The notes under the pieces: generated by a model
Seen by the model: the letters and a program-made list of their open reading frames with translations, nothing else
What the model was told of the DNA's origin: nothing
Databases searched by the model: none
Program-made: the position numbers and the translations under genes
Shown: positions 8,842-16,872 of the stretch, piece after piece
How positions within the stretch are numbered: position 1 is the stretch's first letter
Layout of the letters: each line of letters starts with the position of its first letter
NCBI GenBank assembly: GCA_002437285.1
Contig: DJOV01000058.1
Location: 1-21,797 of the forward strand
Reading direction: 5' to 3'
DNA length: 21,797 bases
From: Prevotella sp. UBA6429
Lineage (GTDB): Bacteria > Bacteroidota > Bacteroidia > Bacteroidales > Bacteroidaceae

Positions 8842-10089
8842 TCATACAGATTCCTTGTCCAACAAGAAATCAAATACGTCCATGAATACGATGCCGTCAT
8901 CGTTTTGGTATTTCTTGATGATGTCGCCTGTTATCACATATTTCATGAAGCTATCGTCAATACGTAGCAATGAGGCAAGTTCTTGCTGTATCTTCTCTTT
9001 GTCGGGCAAGCTGAGAGCCGATTGGATGTAGCAGCGTTTATAGCCTTGGTTGCAAACGAAATCAACTTCGAGCCTTCGTCTGACTTTTGTGCCTTTCTCA
9101 TTCACACCATTTACTTCTACGTTTCCTATGTCCACACTATATCCACGATAGCGAAGTTCGTTATAGATGGCATTCTCCATCAAGTGGGTTTTCTCTTGCT
9201 GGCGGAAACCGAGGAGCGCATTGCGAATGCCTAAGTCTGAGAAATAATATTTCAAGGGAGTTCCGATATACTTTCGCCCTTTCACGTCATAGCGATTGCA
9301 TGACTCAAGCAAGAACGCATCTGCAAGATATTCGATGTATTTTTTTATGGTTGCAGAGCCCATAGAGACGTTCTTCACTGATTGGAAGGTGTTGGCAAGC
9401 CGTTGTGGATTGGTGAGACCACCAATTCCTGAAGCGAGAATCTTGAACAAATCGTTGAGTTCTGCGTCGTTCTTAACTTTATTCCTATTGATAACGTCTA
9501 TCATATAAGTTTCTGTCAAGAGACTGTTCAGAAGTCTCACTTTCTCTTCTTCTGTTTTCTGTAGGACAACAGGAGGCAATCCTCCATAAAGCAAGTATTC
9601 GTTCCAGCCATCCAGCTTGTCGCCATCATATACAGTCATAAATTCAGCAAAGCAGAGTGGTGAAACATGTATTTGGTATCCTCGTCCACGAAACTCTGTG
9701 ATGATGTCTTTTGACAGGAAACGTGCATTGCTCCCCGTCACATAAACATCGGCATTGGGGATGTGCAATAATCCATTCAATACATCTTCAAACTCATCAA
9801 GCATCTGTACCTCATCAAGCAGAATGTAATAAGGTTGGTCATCAGCAATCTTCTCTTTTACATACTTATAAAACTTGTCAGGATTACGAAACTCCTTGAA
9901 GGCATAGTCGTCGAATGCCATCTTTATGATGTGGTCGGGCATGACTCCATCGTCTTCAAGAAAACGCTTGAAGAGTCGGAACAGCAGAAAGGATTTTCCG
10001 CAACGGCGCATACCTGTAATGATCTTTACCAGCCCATTATGCCGTGAGCTAACTAACTCTTGTAGATATTTTTCTCTATTTATTATCAT
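8842..10089 (-). CDS. AAA ATPase with DUF4143 domain (AAA_14 family), function unknown
   Basis: A 415-residue predicted cytoplasmic ATPase of the widespread AAA_14/DUF4143 class. Walker A GMRRCGKS is at residues 26-33, Walker B YYILLDEVQML places Asp92 and Glu93, and VTGSNARFLS near 117-126 is the characteristic sensor segment. This is followed by RGRGYQIHVSPLCFAEF. The DUF4143 part spans about 190-360 and includes YFSDLGIRNALLGF. Its length is complete for the family. These genes are common in Bacteroidetes and archaeal accessory DNA, often in many paralogues; no biochemical role is established to my knowledge. Base composition is clearly more AT-rich than the flanking genes, which with the adjacent transposase relic suggests horizontal acquisition. 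ATG at 10089 starts a good match to MIINREKYL-type N-termini. It is a single-gene unit with a duplicated palindromic element upstream. Confidence 0.93.
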   Translation of the reverse strand: MIINREKYLQELVSSRHNGLVKIITGMRRCGKSFLLFRLFKRFLEDDGVMPDHIIKMAFDDYAFKEFRNPDKFYKYVKEKIADDQPYYILLDEVQMLDEFEDVLNGLLHIPNADVYVTGSNARFLSKDIITEFRGRGYQIHVSPLCFAEFMTVYDGDKLDGWNEYLLYGGLPPVVLQKTEEEKVRLLNSLLTETYMIDVINRNKVKNDAELNDLFKILASGIGGLTNPQRLANTFQSVKNVSMGSATIKKYIEYLADAFLLESCNRYDVKGRKYIGTPLKYYFSDLGIRNALLGFRQQEKTHLMENAIYNELRYRGYSVDIGNVEVNGVNEKGTKVRRRLEVDFVCNQGYKRCYIQSALSLPDKEKIQQELASLLRIDDSFMKYVITGDIIKKYQNDDGIVFMDVFDFLLDKESV

Positions 10090-10096
10090 GATGTTT

Positions 10097-10202
10097 AAGA
10101 TTGTTGCGGATTTCTGCGTTTTTCTTTTGCAAAATTAATGCTTTTTGCCTATCTGTGTAAGATTTATGCGGATTTCCGCAGTTTTCTTTCGCTAAATTAA
10201 CG
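10097..10202. repeat. Two 44-bp direct repeats (62-bp period) with internal palindrome, upstream of the ATPase gene
   Basis: Copies at 10097-10140 and 10159-10202 agree at 36 of 44 positions by my alignment. Each contains a palindrome-like core. In the outer copy it is perfect, TGCGGA-TT-TCCGCA (10166-10179); in the inner copy it is TGCGGA-TT-TCTGCG (10104-10117), with two changes. The inner core lies between the predicted -7 element and the ATPase start codon, where an operator or a 5' UTR stem-loop would sit. The period is not a multiple of three, which argues against coding. Confidence 0.65.
10130..10137 (-). promoter_or_regulatory. -7 promoter element for the ATPase gene
   Basis: On the minus strand the sequence reads TAATTTTG, which fits TAnnTTTG, 40 bp before the ATG at 10089. 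No TTTG is seen at the expected -33 distance, so the promoter is incomplete by consensus. The second direct-repeat copy has the degraded form TAATTTAG at the same relative place. Confidence 0.45.
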
Positions 10203-10258
10203 GAGACGGTGCCGCTTTTTGAATTCGTTAACTTATAACAAGTGTCTTTAAGTATAAA

Positions 10259-10384
10259 AAGGTTGTCGGCAAGCTTGACCCAACGGTTTGACTTACTTAA
10301 TCCTGCGAGTGACTCTTGCAACTCAAACAGGTCATGGCTTCTGGTATTGGGAGTAGTATTGTTCAGTCTCCATTTTACAGGAGT
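10259..10384 (-). pseudogene. Relic of a transposase N-terminus (IS5/IS1182-like, DUF772 type)
   Basis: The minus strand is open for about 42 codons from 10384, with no ATG start, and includes LQESLAGLSKSNRWVKLADN. This resembles the N-terminus of IS5/IS1182-type transposases in Bacteroidetes, which continue with a PWD-type motif and a DUF772 domain. Here the similarity stops after ADNL (about 10259), and unrelated AT-rich sequence follows. No rest of the transposase or terminal repeats could be found, so it is a truncated fossil. The match is from recall of the family and was not searched. Confidence 0.55.
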
Positions 10385-10408
10385 TTATAAATACCTTCCA
10401 AGGGAGGT
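10384..10408 (-). terminator. Weak candidate terminator after the helix-hairpin-helix gene
   Basis: Arms 10393-10399 (ACCTTCC) and 10402-10408 (GGGAGGT) pair with one wobble. Because the loop is tiny, the usable stem is about 5 bp. On the minus strand it is followed by ATTTATAAA. It lies 11 bases beyond the TGA of the gene, in the right place, but the stem is weak. Confidence 0.3.
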
Positions 10409-10419
10409 TGCTGCCGCGC

Positions 10420-12489
10420 TCACAACTTGAGACGCATCTGGAGGTCAAGGTCGGTCATCTGGCGGCCGTCGATCTGTTGCAGGCCAGTGCCGATGGTGGA
10501 GCGGTCGAAGTAGCGGGTGTGGCCCACTTTGGCGATGACCGTCCAGTGGGCTGACAGGTTGGCGCGCGCCTGCAAGGCCAGACGCAGGCCCTCACCCGAG
10601 AAAGAGGGGAAGGAGAACGTGTAGCGGACGCTGCGCTCATAGGCATAGACGCGCGAGTCATAGTCGTCGGTGTGGAAGTAGGCGGCGGTGGCGGCAAGAC
10701 TGAGCCAGTGCCCCTGGGTGGCGCCGCAGGCTGTCAGCATCCATCCGAAGCTGTTCTTTTCAGCGAAGTGGCAGTGGGCCACGTCGGCCTGCAGGCGCAG
10801 GTCGTACGCCTCGTCGCCGTACAGGACGGCCATGCGTCCCCGTTGTTCGGTCTTCATGGAGAGGGCTTTTTGATTGCCAGTGTCCTCACTCTGTGCAGTT
10901 GTCGACGGCAGGTTCTTTTCCCTCATCTTGATGCGGTAGCGCGCAATCCATGACCAGTGTCCGGCGGTGTAGGTGGCCTGCGCGAAGTTGTCCCAGCTGT
11001 GCGATGGCGCGCTGGCTTGGTATTTGGGCCAGGCGAAGTAAGCCATGTCAGTGTAAGCCTTGATTGACAGCCGTCGGGATGGTTCCCAGTTGGCACCCAC
11101 GAAGAGGCCGCTCTCGTCCTGCACGCTGCCCCCCTCGGCAAAGCTGCTGCTGTAAAGGGCGTGGTATTGGTAGGGATAGTATCGTTGCAAGGCCAGCAGT
11201 GCCACGTTGCTCCACAGCTGATAGCTCACGCTGTTGATGGTGGCCACCTGTCCGCAGTCGCCCGTGGCGGTCTCGCCCGACAGGTTGAGCTTGTCCGAAA
11301 CGTATCCGTAGTCTATGCTGGCGTTCCAGAATTGTCGTCCGCTGGCATACCAGCGGCGGTACGTTTGGTTGGTGTTGGGTCGCAGAGGCTTGTCGAAGGA
11401 GGTGGCGTACGCCGTGAGGCCGATGTGCCATCCGTTGCTCATCCAATAGAGATTGCCGCCCCACAGTGTTGTCGATGCGTTGCGCCGTCGTCGCATCTCG
11501 CTCTCCGTGCGGTGGTATCCCGTCTTCAGGATGGTGGCGATGGCTGTGGAGTCGGCGGCCAGCGTGGCATCGATCTTGCGCCACGAGGCAAAGGCCGTGA
11601 GGTCCAGCTGCCTGGTGATGCGTACCGTGGCGGCAGCACCCTGCAGGTAGTTGCCCTCCATGCGGCTGCTGTGGGCATAGATGTGCGTGGCCGAGCGTCC
11701 CAGTGAGGCCAGCGTGTTGAGCTTGCCCATGCCGAAAGAGTTGTTGAGTATGAGTCCCATGCCGAAGCGCAGGCGGTAACGGCCGATGGCGAGGGTCTTC
11801 AGCCGTCCCCATCGGTTGATGAGGAGATAAGCCGAGTAGAAGTCGTAACCTGTGGCGTTGCGACCGGTGAAGAAAGGCTCGCCCGCATCCTGCGAGGCGA
11901 TGAGGCCCGCCTTGACGTGGCCTGATGAGGAGAAGGAGTAGCGCAGCCAGTGCTTGTAGGGATAGCCGAGATAGCCGTTGCGGTCGCCTTTGCGCCGATA
12001 GAACGGCACCCGCAGCGTGCCCACCAGTTCGTGGCGGCCACGGCTGAGCATCTCTGCCCAGGTGGGAAAACGGTCGCGTGTGCTGTCCGGCGTGATGGTG
12101 ATGAAGTGTGACAGGAGGTCTGCCGTCACCTTGTCGAGGCTTGGCACCAGGCGCAGCTCAACGGGTGTCTCGATGCGCCGTGCCTTGTCTCGATACTCCA
12201 TGATGTCCATGATCTGCTGCGAGGAGAGGAAGGGCAACCGGCCGAGATCCTCTCGCGTGCAGCGGTTGATGTCCATCTTGTCGGCAGCGAGTTCGCTCAA
12301 GTCCTCATAGGTCTGTTCCCACTCCTCCGTCTCCGTGTCCTCCAGTTGCCCCGTCTGGTCGAACAGCTCCTCCCACGTGTCGTCATTCTGCGCCGAAAGG
12401 ACAAGGCACAAGCACGCTAACCCAAGCGTCAGCCCCAGTCGCAGGGTGACCCATGGCATGTGCTTGCCTTGTCCTTTCGTTTGTTTCAT
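10420..12489 (-). CDS. Secreted helix-hairpin-helix (ComEA-like) protein with predicted outer-membrane beta-barrel
   Basis: A 689-residue exported protein. Residues 1-33 form a signal peptide: KQTKGQGKH, then a hydrophobic core from about 14, with a likely signal peptidase I cut after LSA at 33. Met11 is an alternative start that would give a tighter signal. After an acidic linker (EELFDQ...EWEQ, 40-65), residues 69-131 carry a helix-hairpin-helix fold recalling ComEA: MDINRCTREDLGRLPFLSSQ and later ELRLVPSLDKVTADLL. The remaining roughly 550 residues are rich in alternating aromatic and polar residues and end in LQMRLKL, as in outer-membrane barrels. Similar proteins are common in Bacteroidetes but their function is unclear; a role in DNA uptake is only suggested by the HhH part. 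It starts 27 nt after the phosphoesterase-GH43 gene, so co-expression is likely. Confidence 0.8.
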   Translation of the reverse strand: MKQTKGQGKHMPWVTLRLGLTLGLACLCLVLSAQNDDTWEELFDQTGQLEDTETEEWEQTYEDLSELAADKMDINRCTREDLGRLPFLSSQQIMDIMEYRDKARRIETPVELRLVPSLDKVTADLLSHFITITPDSTRDRFPTWAEMLSRGRHELVGTLRVPFYRRKGDRNGYLGYPYKHWLRYSFSSSGHVKAGLIASQDAGEPFFTGRNATGYDFYSAYLLINRWGRLKTLAIGRYRLRFGMGLILNNSFGMGKLNTLASLGRSATHIYAHSSRMEGNYLQGAAATVRITRQLDLTAFASWRKIDATLAADSTAIATILKTGYHRTESEMRRRRNASTTLWGGNLYWMSNGWHIGLTAYATSFDKPLRPNTNQTYRRWYASGRQFWNASIDYGYVSDKLNLSGETATGDCGQVATINSVSYQLWSNVALLALQRYYPYQYHALYSSSFAEGGSVQDESGLFVGANWEPSRRLSIKAYTDMAYFAWPKYQASAPSHSWDNFAQATYTAGHWSWIARYRIKMREKNLPSTTAQSEDTGNQKALSMKTEQRGRMAVLYGDEAYDLRLQADVAHCHFAEKNSFGWMLTACGATQGHWLSLAATAAYFHTDDYDSRVYAYERSVRYTFSFPSFSGEGLRLALQARANLSAHWTVIAKVGHTRYFDRSTIGTGLQQIDGRQMTDLDLQMRLKL

Positions 12490-12516
12490 GCAGAATGAAG
12501 GATGATGGCTATAGAG

Positions 12517-15500
12517 TTATCTGACTACCTTCTGGCCGTTCTGGATGAATACGCCATGGGCAGGAGCGGTCGTCAACTTCTGGCCTTGCAGGTTGTAGAG
12601 AGCGTCATCGGCGCGGTTCTCGCTGCGTATGGCATGTATGTCCGTAGGCGTGTCATCGATGTTCATCTTGGCCAGATTGGCGGAACTTTCTGTTGGCCTG
12701 AAGACAGCCCGTGTGCCGCGCATGGTCTCCTTTCCTTTGGCCCGGTAGAAATTGTTGTCGCTCGAGATGAACCAGTCGCCGGCGGTCAGCGTGGAGGGCA
12801 CGGTGTAAGACCCGATGAAACAGAAGACACCCGACTGGCCATCGTTGGCCGTGGGGTTGCTGTCGATGGCCTTTATCTGTGCATTCTCAAAGCGGAAGGG
12901 CGCGCTTGTGGTGACGCCGTAGATGAAGACGGGCGTATTGGCACGTATGCCATCCGTGGCCGAGGTGAAGTTGAGCGTGTAGGTTCCGTCGTCATTGCGC
13001 GTGGATCCTTTGTAGTCGCAGATTTTCACGTCGTCCCCGAAAACTTGCTTGGCCGTCTCGTCGCTGATGTCGAAAGGCACCACCAGGCTGTTCCATGCCT
13101 TCGGGGCGAAGGAGCGTAGCAGCGTCACGTCGGCCTCTTGGTTAGTGGGTTCGAATGTGGTCTTCTCATCGATGGTGACCGACGGGACCCGCAGCAGCTG
13201 CACGTCGGAGAAGCTCACCCAGTGGTGCAGGCCGTCGGTGACCTTTGCCGAGAGGGCAATGGTGTGTGTGCTTGTTTCCGTGACGGTGAAGGGCAGGTAG
13301 CGCCACTCCCAGCCGCGGCCTTTGTTACCGTTGGCATAAGAGCCAGAGGCATCCCAGTCGGTGTGTCCCTGGGTGTCGATGCCCAGTCCGTAGTCATCGT
13401 TGGTGGGTGCCAGCACACTCTTGTCGTCCACCGTGATGCGTGCGTCCACCCTGGCCGATGCGGCGCGGCAGGCCACCTTCAGCACATAGCGTCCGGCGGG
13501 CAGGGTGATGTCTTGCTTCATGCCCATGCTCCAGGCACTGGCGCCCCACCCGTCCTTTTGCTCATGGTAGGTGCTGGTGTCGGTGCCGTCCCAGTGCTGA
13601 CTCTTGTTGGTGGTGTGGTTGGTGGTGGTCCAGTCGCCCAGTGTCACGGCCTCAGTGTATCGGGCATAGCTGTCGAGCGGCTGGTTGTCGGCGCTGATGT
13701 CAGCGTCGGCCAGGAGCTTGGCCTTCACCTCGTCCACGATGTTGTCCTTGCCCCAATAGGTCAGTTGCACATTGTCGATGCCCATCCACGTGCCGGCCGC
13801 CTTGGTGGCTTCCAGTCCCACTTCCGTCTGGTTTCCGTCGAGATAGGCTATGATGCGGTAGTTGTTGGCCTCGTTGGCTGTACCTGTCAAGGGCAGCGTG
13901 TTGCCGTCCATGTACACCTGCTTGCCCTCCATGTTGTCGGCCCAGGCCGTGATGTCGAGCGTGTAGGTGCCGCTGGGTATGTCGCTCACCGTCTGGTACA
14001 TCTTGCCGGCTTGCAGCGAGGGATCCCAGTTCTCGAAGGCCAGGTGGACCACCTTGTTGTCCTTGTTGGTCGTCGTGCCGTGGTTTTGCGCCTTTGTGGT
14101 GTAGGACCATCCCGTTGTACCGTTGTCAAACGAGCCGTTGGTGACGAATGTCGTCTTCACGGGGTTCCACAGGTTGGCGCCGCTCACCTCACGGGTGTTG
14201 CGCCCGAGCTTGTCGTTGATCCAGGCGTCGATGGTCGCATACTCCTCGTCGGTGATGGGCAACACGCTGCCGTGGCGAGGTGTGAACGCTCCCTTGGTCT
14301 CCGTGTTGGCCGCGACGGTGAAGGTGTTGAAGTCTGATGTGGTGCAGAACTGGTAGTGCCCGTTGTTGTAGCAGTCGTACATCACGACGTATCTGTCCTC
14401 GTTGATGAGCTTGTAGACGCCCACACCCTCCACAGCTTCAGAGGTCTGCTGCACGGCATTGCTCACCAGTGTCCACTCGCCCGTCAGCGATGAGGCGGTG
14501 ACATGGCCGATGCCGCCGGCGTTCTCGTTCTTGTAGAAGCCATGATAGGTGTCACCCTTACGGATGATGTCCATGTCGATGGTGGCCGATCCGCGGTCGT
14601 ACATCCACACAGGTGTGCCTTCGAGGTCGGAGAAGTCGCTGTTGGCGTAGCAGCGATACACCTTGTCGTAGGTGTTGTCAGCGCCGGCACCGAGGAGCGA
14701 GAAGTAGACCATGTACTTCTGTGCCACGTCGTCCCAGATCACTTCCGGCGCCCACACACGTGTTACCTTTGCGAAGTCGGTTCCCGCATAGCGTGTTGGG
14801 AAGTTGACGGTATGGTGTTCCCAGTTGACGAGGTCTTTCGACCGCATCATGACGATGCCCCGGTTAGACGACCATCCCTCTGCCGACCGCATGTCGGTGG
14901 CCACCATATAATAATAGCCGTCGTCGTGTCCGCGCAAGAGGTGTGGGTCGCGCAGTCCCTGCTTCACGCTCACCGAGTCGGCCGCCAGCATGCGCTGTCC
15001 GTCGTTGAGCACGGTGAAGGAGAACGGCTCGTCCTTGGTACTGACGGCGTAGTAGATGTTCTCGTCCGAGTTGCTGGGGAAGAAGGTGAAGAGATAGCGC
15101 GTGTAAGGCTTGTCGTCGGCTTGGTATGCGCTGTTGTAGGTCAGCTGCACGTCGTCCACGTAGATGAGAGCCTCGTTGCTCCCCGCACCTCCCCGGTATC
15201 CGAAGTTGAGCCGCAAGGTAGTCTCGCTGGGCACGTTGAGTGGCACCGTCTGCTTGCTCCAGCTGCCGGAGGAGGCCGGCAACGGAGCGCGCTTTCCGTC
15301 TATCTCATAGTAGCACAGGTCTTCGCTGATGCCTGCCGTGGCCGCCTTGTTGATGTAGTAAGTGAGGGTGTAGTTGCCAGCCGGCAACTTCGCCTCCTTG
15401 AAGATGTAGTTGTTGACCGCCTGCTTTTGCCACCTGGTGCGCAGGCGGAGCGCATGACTGGTGGGCGCTCCACTCTGCTGGTCGGTCACCTGGTAGGCCT

Positions 15501-16872
15501 GCGTGTACTGCACGTTTTTGCTGATGGCGTCGACGCTCCACACGTGGCTCCATCCCGGTTGCGCGTGCATGTTTTTGGCATCGGCGTTGGCATCGGCCTG
15601 TGTGGTCTCAAAGTCAAGGTTGGTTCCCAGCAGGGCCGATGCGTCAGCGCCTGCCGTGAGTGTCACCTTGCCGGTATTGTCGATGACGCCTGTGGAGTCG
15701 GCCTGGTTGTAGGCGACATCGGCAAGGTCAATCTTCTTCACCTCCACCACACCGTCGGTCTTCGACATCAGCACGAGGAACATGCCTCCGCTGGTGATGC
15801 CCGGTGCCGCCACGGTGTAGTCGCGCACGCCCCCGTAGGTGTAGTCGCCATAGCTGTGCACATGGCCCGAGAAGTGCACGCCGTTCTTGGTCTTCTTGAT
15901 CAGTTCGGCCAGCTTGTCCTTCTTCTTCTTGGCATAGCCCTGGGCCGTCGCGTCGGTGTCGTACTTGCCCAGCGAGCTGATGTGTGTGCCGTAGGCCGAC
16001 TCATCCTTGGTGGCGATGTATTTGCCCGTGTCGTTCTGGTCGAGCCACCAGCGGTCGCAGTCGCTGCCGTAGGTGAAGGGATAGTGCTGCATCCACACCG
16101 ACGGCTCGTCGGTGTGCTTGTCCACAAAGGTCTCCAGGGCCGAGATGACGCCGTCGGGAGCGTAGTAGGTGGCAGTACCCAATGCTGTTTTCGGCTTGTC
16201 GTATGGCTTCTGGAACCAGTAGGCCTGTCCGCAATAGAAGCGCACCCCCTGGAAGGTGAATGTGAAGGGGCTGAGCTGGGTGTGCTTCGAGCCGTCGGTG
16301 ATCCACTCCACGTCGCTGATGCCGTGGGTCTTGGCGGTGTCCACCTGGGCCCTGACGAGGTTCATGGCCACGTCGTTGCATTCACTGCCGCCCTTCTCGA
16401 AGATTGTTCCGAGGGTCAGTCCCTTGTCGGGATTGTCGCCCGTCCAGTAGTCGGGCACAGCGTCGTGGTTGCCGAGCATGGTGACGAAGGGGATGCCGGC
16501 GGCGTTGAGCTTGTGGAAAGCCGCCTTGAAGTTGTCGCCCGACTTCTCGCTGTCCTGGTCCATGTCGCCCAGACAAAACACGATGTCGGCCTTGGGCGTG
16601 TAGCCTGGGAGGGCGTTGAACTGGTACTGCTTGCCCGTGCCGCCGTCCTTTCCGAGGTTGATGATGGCCTGGCAGTAGTCCTTGTAGGTGCCTACGGAGG
16701 CCCCGTCGTAGCCGGTCTGTTCGACATGCGGGTCCGAGAGGAAGACCGCCGTGAAATAGTTGCTTGCTTCGTTTCCGCTGCCGTTGACTTTCAAGGGCGC
16801 AGAAACAGATTGCGCTTGCAACCCAGTGGAGGCTGCAAGCGCAATCGTGGTGATGGTGAGTTTGATGTTCAT
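12517..16872 (-). CDS. Secreted multidomain calcineurin-like phosphoesterase fused to a GH43-like glycosidase
   Basis: A 1451-residue exported protein. A signal peptide (1-21, cut after LQA) is followed by a calcineurin-like phosphoesterase domain (about 38-370) with the metal motifs SDPH (46-49), GDMDQD (102-107), GNHD (134-137) and SGHVHSYGD (335-343). Residues about 400-580 look like a carbohydrate-binding beta-sandwich ending YVDDVQLTY. Residues about 590-895 match a GH43-type propeller: RDPH with the presumed base Asp642, WAPE (707-710), IDMD with Asp766/Asp768, and EAVEG with the presumed acid Glu812 or Glu815. Two more sandwich domains follow (about 905-1040 and 1070-1230), then a region seen in Bacteroidales surface enzymes and a C-terminus ending GVFIQNGQKVVR. 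ATG at 16872 is chosen because a signal peptide follows directly; the frame stays open to 17094 inside cysS, but that part is shadow. No SusC/SusD pair is adjacent. The substrate is unknown; a phosphorylated glycan is inference. Confidence 0.85.
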   Translation of the reverse strand: MNIKLTITTIALAASTGLQAQSVSAPLKVNGSGNEASNYFTAVFLSDPHVEQTGYDGASVGTYKDYCQAIINLGKDGGTGKQYQFNALPGYTPKADIVFCLGDMDQDSEKSGDNFKAAFHKLNAAGIPFVTMLGNHDAVPDYWTGDNPDKGLTLGTIFEKGGSECNDVAMNLVRAQVDTAKTHGISDVEWITDGSKHTQLSPFTFTFQGVRFYCGQAYWFQKPYDKPKTALGTATYYAPDGVISALETFVDKHTDEPSVWMQHYPFTYGSDCDRWWLDQNDTGKYIATKDESAYGTHISSLGKYDTDATAQGYAKKKKDKLAELIKKTKNGVHFSGHVHSYGDYTYGGVRDYTVAAPGITSGGMFLVLMSKTDGVVEVKKIDLADVAYNQADSTGVIDNTGKVTLTAGADASALLGTNLDFETTQADANADAKNMHAQPGWSHVWSVDAISKNVQYTQAYQVTDQQSGAPTSHALRLRTRWQKQAVNNYIFKEAKLPAGNYTLTYYINKAATAGISEDLCYYEIDGKRAPLPASSGSWSKQTVPLNVPSETTLRLNFGYRGGAGSNEALIYVDDVQLTYNSAYQADDKPYTRYLFTFFPSNSDENIYYAVSTKDEPFSFTVLNDGQRMLAADSVSVKQGLRDPHLLRGHDDGYYYMVATDMRSAEGWSSNRGIVMMRSKDLVNWEHHTVNFPTRYAGTDFAKVTRVWAPEVIWDDVAQKYMVYFSLLGAGADNTYDKVYRCYANSDFSDLEGTPVWMYDRGSATIDMDIIRKGDTYHGFYKNENAGGIGHVTASSLTGEWTLVSNAVQQTSEAVEGVGVYKLINEDRYVVMYDCYNNGHYQFCTTSDFNTFTVAANTETKGAFTPRHGSVLPITDEEYATIDAWINDKLGRNTREVSGANLWNPVKTTFVTNGSFDNGTTGWSYTTKAQNHGTTTNKDNKVVHLAFENWDPSLQAGKMYQTVSDIPSGTYTLDITAWADNMEGKQVYMDGNTLPLTGTANEANNYRIIAYLDGNQTEVGLEATKAAGTWMGIDNVQLTYWGKDNIVDEVKAKLLADADISADNQPLDSYARYTEAVTLGDWTTTNHTTNKSQHWDGTDTSTYHEQKDGWGASAWSMGMKQDITLPAGRYVLKVACRAASARVDARITVDDKSVLAPTNDDYGLGIDTQGHTDWDASGSYANGNKGRGWEWRYLPFTVTETSTHTIALSAKVTDGLHHWVSFSDVQLLRVPSVTIDEKTTFEPTNQEADVTLLRSFAPKAWNSLVVPFDISDETAKQVFGDDVKICDYKGSTRNDDGTYTLNFTSATDGIRANTPVFIYGVTTSAPFRFENAQIKAIDSNPTANDGQSGVFCFIGSYTVPSTLTAGDWFISSDNNFYRAKGKETMRGTRAVFRPTESSANLAKMNIDDTPTDIHAIRSENRADDALYNLQGQKLTTAPAHGVFIQNGQKVVR
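16808..16846 (-). repeat. Perfect 13-bp inverted repeat in the signal-peptide codons
   Basis: GATTGCGCTTGCA (16808-16820) and TGCAAGCGCAATC (16834-16846) are exact reverse complements around a 13-nt loop. They lie about 26-65 nt inside the phosphoesterase-GH43 coding sequence, over codons for the signal peptide (IALAAS...LQAQS). The mRNA should form a stable stem-loop near its translation start. Confidence 0.8.

Larger units (their letters stand above)
10203..10419. other. Intergenic remainder between the ATPase island and the helix-hairpin-helix gene
   Basis: Apart from the transposase relic (10259-10384) and a weak hairpin (10393-10408), nothing recognisable is present. A minus-strand frame running from the relic into the ATPase start (10321 down to 10076) is open, but crosses both direct repeats in different phases and is unlikely to encode a protein. 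Confidence 0.5.

Noticed and set aside
10076..10321. An 81-codon minus-strand frame overlapping the ATPase start
   Set aside because: Only its first 20 or so residues resemble a transposase; the rest crosses both direct repeats in different phases, so it is not a functional small protein.
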